Origin: Riptortus pedestris
Taxonomy: Eukaryota > Arthropoda > Insecta > Hemiptera > Alydidae
NCBI GenBank assembly: GCA_019009955.1
Contig: CM032230.1
Coordinates: 29,091,001-29,155,000 of the forward strand
Direction: 5' to 3'
DNA: 64,000 bases
This document shows positions 1 through 11,639 of the stretch, piece by piece (position 1 is the first letter of the stretch; each line of letters starts with the position of its first letter). The translations under genes were made by a program, and so were the position numbers. The notes under the pieces were generated by a model that saw only the letters and a list, made by a program, of their open reading frames with translations, searched no databases and was not told where the DNA came from.

Positions 1-7
1 CATTGAA

Positions 8-10
<3 letters not shown>

Positions 11-65
<55 letters not shown>
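11..65. repeat. (TA)n microsatellite
   Basis: About 55 bp of uninterrupted TA repeat immediately before the LINE fragment. The apparent Tyr-Ile reading frame through it is only the repeat read as codons. Confidence 0.95.
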
Positions 66-69
<4 letters not shown>

Positions 70-73
70 ACAA

Positions 74-620
74 CGAAGTATGGGACGATACATGCTCAAC
101 ATTAGTAAAAAAGAACACAGAACGAAGGACTGGATAAGAATAAGGACTGACCTGGAAGACATTGCTAAATGCTTCTTTCTAAGGAAATGGAAATGGATAG
201 GACATATGATAAGAAGACATGAAGATAGTTGGAATAGGAAGATGATAGACTGGTCACCTAGAGAATATAAAAGAAGCAGAGGCAGACCAATGAACAATTG
301 GGACAAAGGGATGCGGCGCACTTGTGGTGGAGCAGTATGGACAAGAGTGGCTTACTACAGAAAGGAATGGAAGCGTCTCGGGACTGCACACTACCAGCAA
401 TCGATCCAGGAACTGTTAAAATAATATATATATACAACACAAAAGTTAGGGCATTCTCCAACTCAAAAATCCTCAGCTAACGCTGATTTTGCTCAAACGT
501 TCAATAATGTCTGCATAAATACTTGTATTCTCATTGTTATTTTCTATGTACAAAATATGTAAATATTAATTGTAAATTTTTATAAATGAGCAAATAAAGG
601 ATTGTTATTGTTATTATTAT
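74..620 (+). pseudogene. 3' end of a RTE-like non-LTR retrotransposon
   Basis: An open stretch at 80-424 translates to 114 residues that resemble the extreme C-terminus of the Pol protein of RTE-like non-LTR retrotransposons. The visible family pattern is a WKWIGHMIRR block, then RSRGRPMNNW, then W.RVAYYRKEWKRLG and a terminal YQQSIQELLK before the TAA stop. This lies after the reverse-transcriptase domain, which is absent, so the copy is 5'-truncated, as is usual for target-primed retrotransposition. Downstream is an AT-rich 3' UTR with an AATAAA near 593 and a short (TTATTG/TTA)n tail that runs into (TA)n at about 619. The clade is assigned by motif memory only; a CR1/Jockey relative is less likely. 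No function is expected from this remnant. Confidence 0.7.
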
Positions 621-960
621 ATATATATATATATATATATAAATTGCAGTCGCCAGTTTAATTTGCTCTTTACCAAACTCGATATAAAATAAAAGACCGT
701 GGGGAAGGGCGGTTTATAGGTGGAATTTCGCCATTCAAAACATATCTGAACCAACTTTATTGGAAGTGTGGAAATTTCCAATAAACTTTCCAATATTCAT
801 TTTTTCAACACATTAATTTTAATCAATATATTTGCATTTTATATTTTTCAGCATTCGGTAACCCCCACTGCTACTCATGTCACATGAATAGTAAGCTGAT
901 ATACCATGAACCAATTTATTTAAACCTTAAATACCAAATATTGCTTTTAAAGGACTTTTA
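619..960 (+). mobile_element. HINE-like copy, diverged, starts at its (TA)n
   Basis: The copy begins at the (TA)n tract (619-641) and carries the diverged 'cagtcgccag...accaaactcgatat' block, then the 'cccactgctactcatgtcacat' and 'taccatgaaccaattta' blocks seen in better copies. The part before the TA tract is missing. Confidence 0.6.
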
Positions 961-1034
961 CTGTATGAGATGAAACTGCTGATTATGATATACCTATATA
1001 TCATCGAGGGGACAGTAACAAAATATAATTTTGG

Positions 1035-1604
1035 ACAATGGCCAAAATCGGCCTTGAGGGATAATGGTAAATTCGAAATAACTAGGTTGCTATAAGTCGG
1101 ATAGAAAAAGTTTATATAACTAATACTTTCCGAATTTTAATTTTCTAGAACTATTGTTTACGTGTTTTCTCTAGCTTGAATATTAACAGAGTTATTTGAA
1201 TTTTTCTTTCGGTTTCAGCTTTTGGTGAACTGGAGGCTCAGGTTGGCCGTCTGGGTTAAGGCTCATCTCATATGGTGAACCTAGAGTGGCGGGTTCGATT
1301 CCCGCCCTGGGCGGTAGAAATTTATTTCGTGACGAACTCATTAAATAACTTCCTTGGTCCCACTCTGGCTAGAAAAGGGTGGTTCTAAATATATAAATAA
1401 ATTTGTTTGAACTCTTACTCGTCCGATGTTCACTTACTTCTGAACTAAGCACCTTGAGCCCAACTAACAAATCCTGTTTATATAGCATTCTTACTGCAGA
1501 CGAAATGGAGAATATGTGAGATGAGATCAACAGCGTATCATATTCCAGTTCGTGATCAATCGGTTTATTTTACGCAGCACCTGCTTGGTGGAGTTTTTTA
1601 AGTA
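1035..1604 (+). mobile_element. HINE-like copy split by a SINE
   Basis: 1035-1225 holds the 'aaattcgaaataac...gtcggata' and 'cttgaatattaacagagttatttg' blocks. After the SINE (1229-1408) the copy resumes at 'cttactcgtccgatgttcac' and ends with the degenerate 3' hairpin region and GGAGTTTTTT near 1590-1600. The SINE therefore came after the HINE-like insertion. Confidence 0.6.
1229..1408 (+). repeat. tRNA-derived SINE
   Basis: The head contains an A-box-like stretch and a perfect B box, GGTTCGATTCC, followed by CGCCCTGGGC. The shared body follows: 'aaatttattt..gtgacgaactcattaaata' and 'ctggctagaaaagggtggt'. It is a Pol III-type head fused to a unique body, so it is a SINE and not a tRNA gene: no 3' acceptor stem closes it. 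Confidence 0.8.
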
Positions 1605-1920
1605 CAGATAATGAACAAGACAACTATCTACAACTTTTTTGTTCTCCAATCACCGCATGTCTGATGATATTGTAAAAATTTAATTAATCATAAAACCCCT
1701 AAAATATAAGTGGTCCTATCAATGAACATTCTTAAGTAACTCCTAAAGAGATTTCAAGCAAAGAACTTGTCCAATGGCAGTCTGTGTGCAAGGCAGTATT
1801 AAAGATAGAGTGATATAGATAGAATCCATTTTCTTTTCTGACGTCAAAAATAAAAGGTGCCTGTTTTATTCCTGAGTTTTGGACAACACATCTTATTCTG
1901 GGACGAGGCTTTAACTCTAA

Positions 1921-2711
1921 AAAAGTCCGTCACGCAGGGGTTGCTTAAACTACTCAGATTTCCCAACGTGTGCCACGTATTTGAATTTATTTAAAAAAAT
2001 AAAAGTTCAATGAGAACAATATTTGCTATTTAAGCTTCAAATAAGGTCGTTCATGATATAACAGGTTCTTGTTATTATGACATGAGTCAGAATAGAGGCT
2101 TACTGAATGCCGGAAACTAAAAAAATGCTAATTTCTCGGTTATTAATCAAGATAGTAAAAAAAAAACGTACATAACAACATTTATGAAACATCAATAAGA
2201 TTGGCTCTATACAGTTGTTCGATCCAACGCATAATAAAAAGTACGTCACGCAGGGGCTGCGTAAACTAAGCAGATTTCCAACGTGAAGTGTAACAATAGA
2301 GAAATCCGCCAAATAACAACAGTAGTAGTAAGGAATCTCTAAACCTATTCACGATGGATGAATAGTTACGGAAACGGCCCGCACTAGCTCTCGGCGGAGA
2401 GTCCCGAACATAGCCGACTCCTGCCGACCACACACATGCATACAAATGAATATATCTCGGTTAATATTCAAGATACAGAAGAAATGTATAGAACAATATT
2501 TATAGTAAAATTAATTTACAATAAGATGGATTCTATACAATTTTTCGATCCAACGCATAATACCAGAGATATGTCGAATTTTCAAAAATCCCCCCTCCCA
2601 CTGGTCCGATTTCAGCCATTAACGAACTTGATCTTTCTCTTTACATAAAACGCTTAAATATGAAGTTTGGTAACGATCAAACAAAAACTGCGACCGCTAG
2701 AGCGTTAACAG

Positions 2712-2790
<79 letters not shown>

Positions 2791-3069
2791 TAATTTTGAA
2801 CGGACCTCATTTTCGTTATCTCCTGGGTAGGATCGATGGACATTTGAGGAAATTTTTCAAAACTCGAATCATGAGAACGACCTCAATAGCTGATTTCCCT
2901 TAAGGGAAATCTGCTAAAAGGTATTAAGAATTTTCGAAATTCCACCTCATAAGCCCCCTTCCCGGTTTCAGCCGTTAACAAACTTCATCTTTATTTTTAC
3001 ATAAAACGTTTAAATTTCGTTTGGTAACGATCAAACAAAAATTACAACTGATAGTGTCTTCTAAGACAA

Positions 3070-3120
<51 letters not shown>

Positions 3121-3235
3121 TATATATATATACAAAACAAATTTTAAACGTACTAGGTAGAATCGATGGACATTTGAGGAACGTTTTCGGAAATAGGGGA
3201 AACAGATGATTTCCCTTAATGAGTGTCTGCTAAAA
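1921..3235 (-). mobile_element. HINE-like outer copy, interrupted by another HINE-like copy
   Basis: On the plus strand it starts AAAAGTCCGTCACGCAGG, runs to 'gatccaacgcataata' at 2236, resumes at 2920 with 'ggtattaagaattttcgaaattcc', contains a (TA)n tract at 3069-3130 and ends CTGCTAAAA at 3235. The break falls in the middle of a block that is continuous elsewhere (e.g. near 61490), so this is a true nested insertion. Confidence 0.85.
2237..2919 (-). mobile_element. HINE-like inner copy, near full length
   Basis: It reads AAAAGTACGTCACGCAGG at the left and GGGAAATCTGCTAAAA at the right on the plus strand. A (TA)n tract lies at 2708-2785 after 'gcgttaacagacaaa', and the palindrome GATTTCCCTTAAGGGAAATC is intact at 2892-2911. 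Being nested, it sets the element ends to within a few A residues. Confidence 0.85.
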
Positions 3236-3537
3236 GGCTTAACAACCCAAAATATGTGTGTGTGATGTTGAGATACGTTATTCTCTACTGTTCAGTCTAC
3301 ACAAGCGAATGAATAAATCCCTCAAACGAATATTCAATAGTTCACTGGCCTCTGAAGTCCTGAAGGATTATACTTTATTTAAAGTCAAAAATAAAGGTAT
3401 GCTAAACTTATTCAGTTTTTGTTCAGGAATAGTCACGTGAAAAAAAAAAAAAAATCTCAACAGGGAAAAGTAAAACCAAGGGCCTTTTTGCCTCCTAAGT
3501 ATTTAGCGTTAATCCATATAAATAAAACTCTAAGGTT

Positions 3538-3757
3538 TGTTGGAGGCTCAGGTTAGCCGTGTGAGTTAAAGCGTTGCCTTTAATATCCATTGGGAAACCT
3601 AGAGTAGTGAGTTCAATTCATTTCTGGCCAATAGGAATTTATTCAGTCGCAAAATCGTTAAAGAAAATCCATAGTACCCCCTGGCTAGGAATGGTAGCCG
3701 CCTTTCCCAATTAGTAGAAACAAAGTGGACGTCAATAAATAAAAATAATAATAATAA
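3538..3757 (+). repeat. tRNA-derived SINE
   Basis: Full-length type: head 'ggaggctcaggttagccgtgtgagttaaagc' (too long to show intact), diverged B box GAGTTCAATTC, body with 'ccctggctaggaatggta', and tail AATAAATAAAAATAATAATAATAA. Confidence 0.8.
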
Positions 3758-3901
3758 GGTATGTCTGATTTTTTCTTTCAATTTGTTTGGGATAATTTTC
3801 TTTACGTTTCAGACCATTCTAAAAACAATGGCATCAAAATTTAAAATATTTTCTGCCTGTCTGTCTGCCTGTCCGCTCGTTTGTTAATTAATCAGATAGA
3901 G

Positions 3902-4182
<281 letters not shown>

Positions 4183-4184
<2 letters not shown>

Positions 4185-6059
4185 ACTAATATATATATCT
4201 CAAGATATGAAGGGAGTGAGTGCTCTAGTAGCCACGTTCGAGGGCTGTAGGGCGAACCACGTCCTCCGAGTAAATCACTGTGGAATGGATATGAAAGTTT
4301 TAAGGGCCATTATTCTGCTCCCAGGAGAATGACATTAAACCCTTCTAAATAACTACACTTCCGAAAATCCCATGACTTCAGACTTTTTCGCGTTAGGTGA
4401 GCCTGGCAGGAGTCTAACAGACTACATTATAAAAAAAAAATAAAAAATATTTGCTTTAGCAATCTTCAATTGCAGACCTAAGTATTTAGTAGTGTTTACC
4501 TTCGGTATATGCTTTTTCATAATTTCGGTATTTAGAAGGAACTTCTCATTTAGTAATGCAACGTCTACGATATCTCGAGACTCGACGTTTAAACTTTTTG
4601 AAGAAATATTAAGAATAGGAGCATGTTGCAGGTTAGTTTGAGCACTTCTGTGAGGCTGTTTATTATTTTTTCTTAAATTCTGTTTAATGTATACATTAAT
4701 ATCAGCTTTCTGCGCATACTTCCTAAATTTATCGATGTATCTCTAAACTCCATATGCAAAAATATACAGACAAAATAAACTTGTGTCGATATTTGTCAAA
4801 AAAAGAACTGGATTCAATTATTTTGATGTTTAATTTCTCCCACCCTTGCATCCTTTTGCAAAGTAGTGGCATTGGTTGGAACGGACATCCCCTTAAAATG
4901 ACATAGTATAACCTCCCTTGTTTTTAAAAATTCAACTAATCATTTAATTCAAAGTAAAGAAAAAGATGTAATATTTGTCCATGTGCCAGCTTCCTACTTC
5001 CTTAATTCACCAACAGTATTTCCAAAATGTGGCATATTTTAGGGAAATGACCCTTTTTAGAGAAATGACATTTAATAAACGCTATTTACTACTTATCACA
5101 TATAAACGAATGATAATACATAAACAAACTTTAAAGTGAATGACATTAGTGACATAAATTAATTTATAAATGCTAAATTCTCTTGTGTCAGTGGTGGGTA
5201 TTTCAAGCAACAGGATGTTATAATTTCTAACCCAAGGTTAGCTTCATGCGACCAGGATAATTAGCTGTGACCTTACTATGTGTGAGGTCAATTTGATTAT
5301 GTCCCCGATCCGGGAGGAGTTCAAGAATTGGACCATAAGATACATGTTATCAAAAAAGACCGGGAATGTTGATGGATAGAAAATGTCATCTTATCGCCAA
5401 AGTATATGAAGTGTACGGGAAAAAGAAAAAAGATTTAATTTAAACCGACGTTATTTTTTCTTCTTACTAAAGAAGAAAGGACAAATAAATACCATTATCA
5501 TTCGAGATACGTGCAAATGCGTTCTATTAACCCCCCCCCCCGCATTTCTTTCTTTGATTACTAAAATTTTAGTGATTGAGATATCAATTACTCCGATTTA
5601 TTATAAATTACAGCACTAGCTATAGTAAATAGTTTTCAATAAAATTAAAATGTCAGATATATTTCGGTAATTGTTTTTCTTTCCGGTCTAGAATATTTAT
5701 GTCTATCTCTGAGAGGTTGTCTGACAGCAGCCAATATATTCCACAAATACGAACATATCTAAAACATATCAACATTTACAAAAACATATAATACAAAATT
5801 GAATAGATCTACAGTATACTTAAAAAGATTTAAAAGGGTTAACTTTTGTTATATGCTTTGGACAAAGCACGAATATGAGAAAGAATCAGATATTGAAGAA
5901 ATATTGTCCATAATATAAAAGTACAAAAAAAGGTAAGCACATGAAGGAGTAAAAATATCCTAATAATGCAAATCACTATCGCTATGGGGTACAAAACTAA
6001 ATAAATAAAATTTTAAAAAAATAATATAAATGTTCTAGTATTTAGAAATAACATAATTT
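4183..6059. other. AT-rich unassigned sequence
   Basis: No recognisable repeat family or gene. A 41-residue open stretch from ATG at 4207 to TGA at 4332 (plus) sits in a slightly GC-richer patch (4200-4410) and ends ...AIILLPGE; there is too little to call it coding. A run of ten C residues lies near 5531. Confidence 0.4.
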
Positions 6060-6320
6060 TTTTATTAAAACCATTTTAAATTGTTGTCTTTATTATTAGT
6101 CTAATGTTTATTTATCTAATGATTATTTATGCTTATTTATCTATTATATTTATTAATTGTCTTTATTACTAGTATTTAATGATTATTTGTTGTATTTAAT
6201 TTTTTATTTGTTGTTTCAGTTTTTGTTATTTGTCTATAATTTTGTTTTCATTTTACATTGTGAAACTTTGACTAAAATCGGCAAGATGCGGGGGCTCATG
6301 TATAAATAAATAAATAAAAA
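6060..6320 (+). repeat. Probable LINE 3' UTR with (TAAA)n tail
   Basis: A T-rich, internally repetitive stretch ('tttatttatctaatgattattt' type) leads to 'atcggcaagatgcgggggctc' and a (TAAA)n tail at 6300-6320. A similar terminal motif ends the minisatellite-bearing element at 32143. Element type is inferred from layout. Confidence 0.4.
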
Positions 6321-6344
6321 TATTCACTTGATATTCACGGAGGT

Positions 6345-6430
6345 GTTACCAGTATGTAGATTTATCTATTGTAAACCTTCACCAGGGAAATCTACTCAGT
6401 TTACGCAGCCCCTGGGTGGCAGAGTTTTTC
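6345..6430 (+). mobile_element. HINE-like 3' end fragment
   Basis: Contains 'tttatctattgtaaaccttc', the 3' subterminal repeat GGGAAATCTAC, the hairpin-region CGCAGCCCCTGGG and GAGTTTTTC. Only the last ~85 bp of the element is present. Confidence 0.7.
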
Positions 6431-7629
6431 AGTTATGTGAGATACGTACGTCATGTAAAAAGTAGTTAAACGGATGATTGCTGGAGTTGGAATCTGAAAA
6501 CTGGAAATTTTCTCTATTCTCATGTTTCCTTTACAGAGATGTAAAATCACTGAAAATGTAATTGCACCAGCCCCCTCCCCTCTAAAATGCATAATGAAAA
6601 TGAGTCATTTGGAGTCGGCCTGATCCGAATGAGCTACCAGTGAATCATTCAGTAGTCTCAGTAATAAAACAAGCGATTAAAATCCAGTAGTAAAACAATT
6701 TAAAAAATAATACATTCGTTTAAAACTTTCTGAATTCAAATAATTTTATTTTTATTTAATAGCATGAACACGTAGATCAAACATTTCTAATATTACCACT
6801 TGCCACAAGTGTGTGACAACAAACCAAAAAAAAATCAAGCCAATTTTCAATTCGAAAAATTATGCCAATTAGAATTAAATAATTTAAAAGTCGACCCATC
6901 AATTTTAATCTAATGACCAAAACTCAATCACTTCATTCTTCAGCAAATCATTAACTCAATCGAAGTATTTCTTACTGAACTTGTCAAAAATGGCTACCCT
7001 CATGATGGGTTGTATACTCAGGTTAGTGTTCCAGCTGTGCACTTTCGGTTGGACTTACCAAATATTGATATTTAAATAATTAATTTTAAATGGAATGATC
7101 GAGTTTGTTAAATTTGACAAGAAAAATAAGAGTGAAATGTACATTTGTAAATATCTCCACTTTTATGATAATGTTCCATAACCAACCTTTTTAGAAAAGC
7201 ACGAATGTTTTTATACAATTATTCGCTTGCTTCTGTACTTGAATTAATGTAACTCTATTCTTAACAGAAAATGATGAGAGTTGATTTCATTATTTCATAA
7301 AACAATTTTATTATTTTTTTTCTAGTAAGGGTAAATATATGAAAAAAATATAGCACAAATTAAGAATATATATCATCTAGCAAAAGTGACCATATTGTGT
7401 CTGCGCGCGTGTGTACGCTTTGATAAAAGTCATGCGTATGAGATAATTACAAGTGATTTGTCATATCTTACGTTTTATTTCACTTGAAAATGCTCAACAC
7501 ATAAGACATAAATCACGTGAAGAACGAAATAAAATAACTAGATTTATTTTTAGTATATGTAACTACCCACCACTTTGGTTTTAAACTCATCTTTTTATTT
7601 CTTTTTTTTTTTATTAAAATTAATTGTAG
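6431..7629. other. AT-rich unassigned sequence
   Basis: No gene or known repeat seen. The last 60 bp end in a T-rich run and AATTGTAG, which looks like a splice acceptor for the candidate exon at 7630. Confidence 0.4.
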
Positions 7630-7787
7630 GCGGCAGTAACAAAGGCGTTCAAACTCTGCCAGTGCTAAAACGTCTCTTTGACATGTCGTCGGTCCGAGCT
7701 AAAATTATTGGCATGTCAGCTGCCAAACTTTCCACCTGCCTGGGCCCCGTTTTGTCAGTGTTTCATGAAGGGAAATGTCAATTTTAA
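7630..7787 (+). CDS. Candidate terminal exon, unknown protein
   Basis: A 158-bp stretch, clearly richer in G+C than its surroundings, follows a textbook-like acceptor (long T run, then AATTGTAG). Using that acceptor, two bases complete a codon and 51 sense codons follow up to TAA at 7785-7787. The peptide starts with SNKGVQTLPVLKRLFDMSSV and ends VFHEGKCQF. I do not recognise the family. No upstream partner exon is identifiable, and the reverse strand is also fairly open, so the exon reading is a hypothesis. It could instead be a conserved non-coding element: it contains the E-box CAGCTG and repeated CATGTC words. Confidence 0.28.
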
Positions 7788-9104
7788 ACTGAGTTGCCCG
7801 ATCAGAAGGACTTATTTTGGCTACACTATACTAAAATAGGCCTTCTATAGCAAATAATATTATCTTTTCAGTTAAATAAAAATTATACCCTACTTAAAGG
7901 ATTTTAAATCCATATTCAAGCGTAGTACAACTCATTGAGTCATTCTCATTAGAAGTGAGCATAATTCAGCTGAAATTATTTCTTATTTCTACATTTACTA
8001 GTAATGTAATTTACATTAACTATCTGAAATCAAATAGAAGAAATTTATTATTAATCTGTTATATGAATTTTAATCAGTTAATGGTAAATGATAAGTATGT
8101 TTCTAGTAAGTATGAAAAAATTACAGACAACTTTTCGTGCATGGCATTATTTTTATTTTTTACACACAAACTTTAATTTCTTCTATTTCTGATTTTAACT
8201 TGTACATTAGAACAAAGTGCTGATGAATGGGTCTGATAACCTTGATTTTGAAGCCAGGATGGGAGTAAAGAAATAACTTCGTCACGAAATAGCTTCTGAT
8301 TGTACTTGAATTGGTACCAAGTACATTAAGACCAATGCCAATGAGCTCACATGATTTCCGACATAATTTGAAGCTAGCAAGAGCATGCCTACATTATTAA
8401 AGTGGAAAAATTAAATTATTAAACACAATCGATTTGCCGATAGAAAATTGTGTTAACTCTTCTAAAGCATGCTAAAATTATCAGTAGTAATATAAAGTGG
8501 ATGATACGAAATAACATTCATATTATAGTCCATTATAACGACTAAAACATATATTATTAGTTAAAGGCGAAAAATCGAAAAACTTATGAGTGAGATGATA
8601 TTTTCTAAATATTTAAATTATTATGTACTTCTTTTGTCATGGCAAATATTTTATTTGTGTACTATTTAATGAAAAATATTTTACATTTATAAATAGGAAT
8701 TTGTTAATTGTACAAATTACAATTACACGTAATGTAATGAATATTTTACGTACCCATAAAATAAAACACTTTCCTTTAGAGAAACCTGAGCAATTAATGA
8801 AATAAGAAGTAAGTAAAAAAATAAATCATAAATAAAAATAGAAGAAGAAGAAAAATGCTTTGTTACATTAAGAATATGCATTCCATAGTATTAGGAGTAT
8901 TTAGCAGTAATATTTGGTCGCAGAGATCAAAAATACCACTTGTATTAATATACAAATTATTAGTTGTAATAAAGTAACAAAACGAATACAAATAATATAG
9001 TAGGTACCATAAAACAGATGTTTTCTAATATTAATTGTATCAACGTATGACCAAAATGTTATGTTATTTATTTGAGTCCAGTTTATGCTATTCTATCTAA
9101 TTCG
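7788..9104. other. AT-rich unassigned sequence
   Basis: Very AT-rich with many A/T runs. A possible diverged SINE body on the minus strand lies at about 8258-8305 ('gccaggatgggagtaaag...cgtcacgaaatag'). Nothing else is recognised. Confidence 0.4.
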
Positions 9105-9270
9105 GACGGGTTAACTACTGGTTACTATTTTTTTAAAGCCAGTGGGACTGAGGATTTTATTTAATGATTTCGTCACTTATAAATTCCTATTCTCCAAGCG
9201 GGAATCGAATTTGCCACTCTAGGTTTACCATGTGAGATTACGACCAACGCCTAACTTACTCCGAACCCTA
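9105..9270 (-). repeat. tRNA-derived SINE, head and partial body
   Basis: On the plus strand the body 'gccagtgggactgaggattttatttaatg' is followed by the reversed B box GGGAATCGAA and 'ctctaggtttaccatgtgag', the reverse of the SINE head. Confidence 0.75.
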
Positions 9271-10264
9271 GATTCCACCTGCTACAGCGACTCAATAAAT
9301 AAGGGGGGCTTACTTTCGCCCTTTGCTCGTTTCTTTTTCTTTTCCATATTCATCTTTTCCGGCACACATATATTGAGTGACATAAGCTTGAAAGGGAAAG
9401 CATTAACTTCCATAATGGACTGGAAGTAGGGAGAGGAAACGGATGGGCCTGTGTTGATTTTGCAGGTAGGGAATGAATATTCGTTGAGGGTAAACACTCG
9501 CCTCTAGCCGGGATCGGTCCTCTGCGAGCTGCTCACAGGGGGTTGAAACAGGGCCATACTCAGACAAGGAAATTATGGCTGATTTCAAGAGGCGAGCTTG
9601 TTTTCCCTTCATCCGTATCCCTTTGTGGCCTCTGATTGAATGGAGGCAACCACTCTCTGCTCCCTCCGTGTTCTCGTAGTTACATATTCAATCAAAACGG
9701 CCTGAATAATAATTATTATGTTATCAAAGCATATCCTAGTTTCAGTTCTATATGCAATTCACTCTGCTTAATTGATTAATCAAATAACTCCGTCCTGCAT
9801 TAACTAACGGGTTTTCCATGTTCCTGGATAACGCAGACTCAGTCAGCTTTCTATTTTTCTCTTAAGAACAGCCCTAAATCTGTCATCAGGCTATCGTCAG
9901 TGGTAGAAGGTGGCAAGAGAGCAGTTGGAGGTGCAGCGAGTCGAAGGAAAGAGAGCACTTTCTGACTACGCGATGTGTGCAGGTCTAAAGCTGGAGGTGT
10001 AATAACCTCTTCCCCCAATATCATGCCAGCAGGTAGCGAGGAAGGCCCAGAAGAGGGGGAGGGTGTGTGTTCTCTGATTCAGCCAATAAGACTTCTTCAA
10101 GGCATACCACTACGAGATAGCGTATGAATTTTCCATGAAGATTGTTGTTAATGAAAAAATAATGTGGCTACAAAGAAAAATCTGACATGGAGTTGCAACA
10201 TAAAGAATCTCTCACATTCTGGAAAAGTATATTGAAGATTTGTATAATATTAATGTGTGGAGAT
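9271..10264. other. GC-richer, repeat-poor stretch without a recognised gene
   Basis: Most of 9290-10080 is visibly less AT-rich than the rest of the window. It has words such as 'ctcgcctctagccgggatcggtcctctgcgagc' (9509-9540), a purine-rich run at 9900-9960 and a G-rich run near 10050-10070. Short open frames exist on both strands (9232-9429 plus; 9403-9612 minus), but none has recognisable motifs. It could be non-coding exon, promoter or conserved non-coding DNA. Confidence 0.3.
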
Positions 10265-10541
10265 AGTAGGCGAAATTTCTTATTTTACCCGATACCTAAG
10301 CCCACACATCGTGTACAACTTCACAGCCATTAACGTGAATCGTATTTAGCCTCGCATAACATGTTTAAATATTGATTTTCGTAACGATCAAAAAACAAAT
10401 AACATCCTAAAATCCCACCCTAACCTAGAAAAGGGTGGTAACCTGTAGATAACCCGTCCCGATTAGCCTAAGTTGCAAAAAGAGGACGTTAATAAATAAA
10501 TAAATAAATAAAAAACAAATACAAATGGGGACTAATAGAGA

Positions 10542-10599
<58 letters not shown>

Positions 10600-10719
10600 T
10601 TGAACGGACCTCATTTTCGTTATCTTCAGGCAGAAGCGATGGACATTTAAAAATTTTTCGAAAATCGCATCATGAGTACAACCTCAATAGTTCATTTCCC
10701 TCAAGGGAAATCTGCTAAT
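10265..10719 (-). mobile_element. HINE-like 5' half with SINE inside
   Basis: Blocks 'cagccattaacgtgaat' and 'aaatattgattttcgtaacgatcaaaa' precede a SINE piece (10405-10515). Then come (TA)n at 10549-10595, 'ttttgaacggacctcattttcgtt', 'gaaaatcgcatcatgagtac' and TTCCCTCAAGGGAAATCTGCTAA at 10697-10719. Confidence 0.7.
10405..10515 (+). repeat. SINE 3' part
   Basis: Matches the SINE body from 'cctaaaatcccaccct' through 'ggtaacctgtagataacccg' and 'aagttgcaaaaag.ggacgtt' to an (AATA)n tail. The tRNA-like head is missing. Confidence 0.75.
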
Positions 10720-11131
10720 ACATCTGTATATATTTATCTATCTTGTGTGAGTGTGCATGTAAATATGAATGGACCACATCCTTGCCCTCTAGGTTGGTTG
10801 ATGTACATCTGTAGCTAGTTATCAAACAACGCGCCTTAAGAACAGTCTCACTAGCTTGATTTTAATTAAGAAAAATATCCTAAAAATAAAACCCAATGAA
10901 AGAAAAAAGTACCTTTATCACAAAGATTACTTACATTAAATGTATGCTCTACAATGTTACAAATATTTACAATTTTACATATCACAGCCCCCCTATAAAC
11001 TCTCATCTCTTCTAGCCAGGTTGGATCATAAGGGAATCCCACCTTTTGATATATGGAATAATTTATGGTGTTTGTTTAATTAATAAAATAAATATTCCGA
11101 CATAAACAGACCAACAAGGAGTAGATATTTG
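10720..11131. other. Unassigned sequence
   Basis: No gene or family recognised; AT-rich. Confidence 0.4.
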
Positions 11132-11204
11132 AACAAACTCCATTTTTGTCATCTATTATGTAGGACCGATAAACATTAGATACAAGTTTTGGAAAACGCC
11201 AATC
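11132..11204 (-). mobile_element. HINE-like 5' fragment
   Basis: Diverged 'gaacaaactccatttttgtcatc...gtaggaccgataaacatt...ttggaaaacgcc', corresponding to the block next to the TA tract in intact copies. Confidence 0.5.
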
Positions 11205-11299
11205 ACAAACACCACATATACTCCTTACACTAATAAATTTTCCTTAACTGTAACATGCTTAGATAATTCAAGTCACCCTAACACAATATACAATAAAAT

Positions 11300-11565
11300 T
11301 TGCACTGTTGGTTTTCACTGATTTATATATGACCAATCGTGTTGCAAATTTAATTTTCTGTATACGTTATTGTCTATCATGTCATCCGACATATTTGCCC
11401 TTTTTTTTATTGATAACCTTCTATAATCCACCCCCCTTTTAGTCATCGCACTTTAACTATTTTTTCTAAGCAAATATATTGTGAGCCAGAAACCAATATA
11501 TTCTAAGCCTAAAAATCAAATATTGTTTTCAACTGAGCTTTACTAGATGGGAGTCATGCAATAAC
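11300..11565 (+). mobile_element. HINE-like fragment, diverged
   Basis: Contains 'gaccaatcgtgttgcaaatttaattttctgtat', then 'ttagtcatcgcactttaa', 'gagccagaaaccaatatattc' and 'tcaaatattgttttcaactgagcttttac'-like blocks in family order. Confidence 0.5.
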
Positions 11566-11639
11566 GTCAAGAATTACAATATTTTTTTCTTGACTCGAAA
11601 ATGTAAATTTAATCTGTAGCATACCTTTTTATGCAGTAC

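Noticed and set aside
2892..2911. Rho-independent terminator (perfect 20-bp palindrome, repeated in many places)
   Set aside because: It is the conserved end of a mobile element in a eukaryotic genome; no bacterial-type transcription unit is present.
2736..2919. Canonical Helitron 3' end (palindrome then CTAA) for the HINE-like family
   Set aside because: The palindrome lies only 2 nt from CTAA. The opposite end has the free hairpin plus subterminal repeat, and the flanks are T/A runs, so the Helentron orientation fits better; kept only as an alternative.
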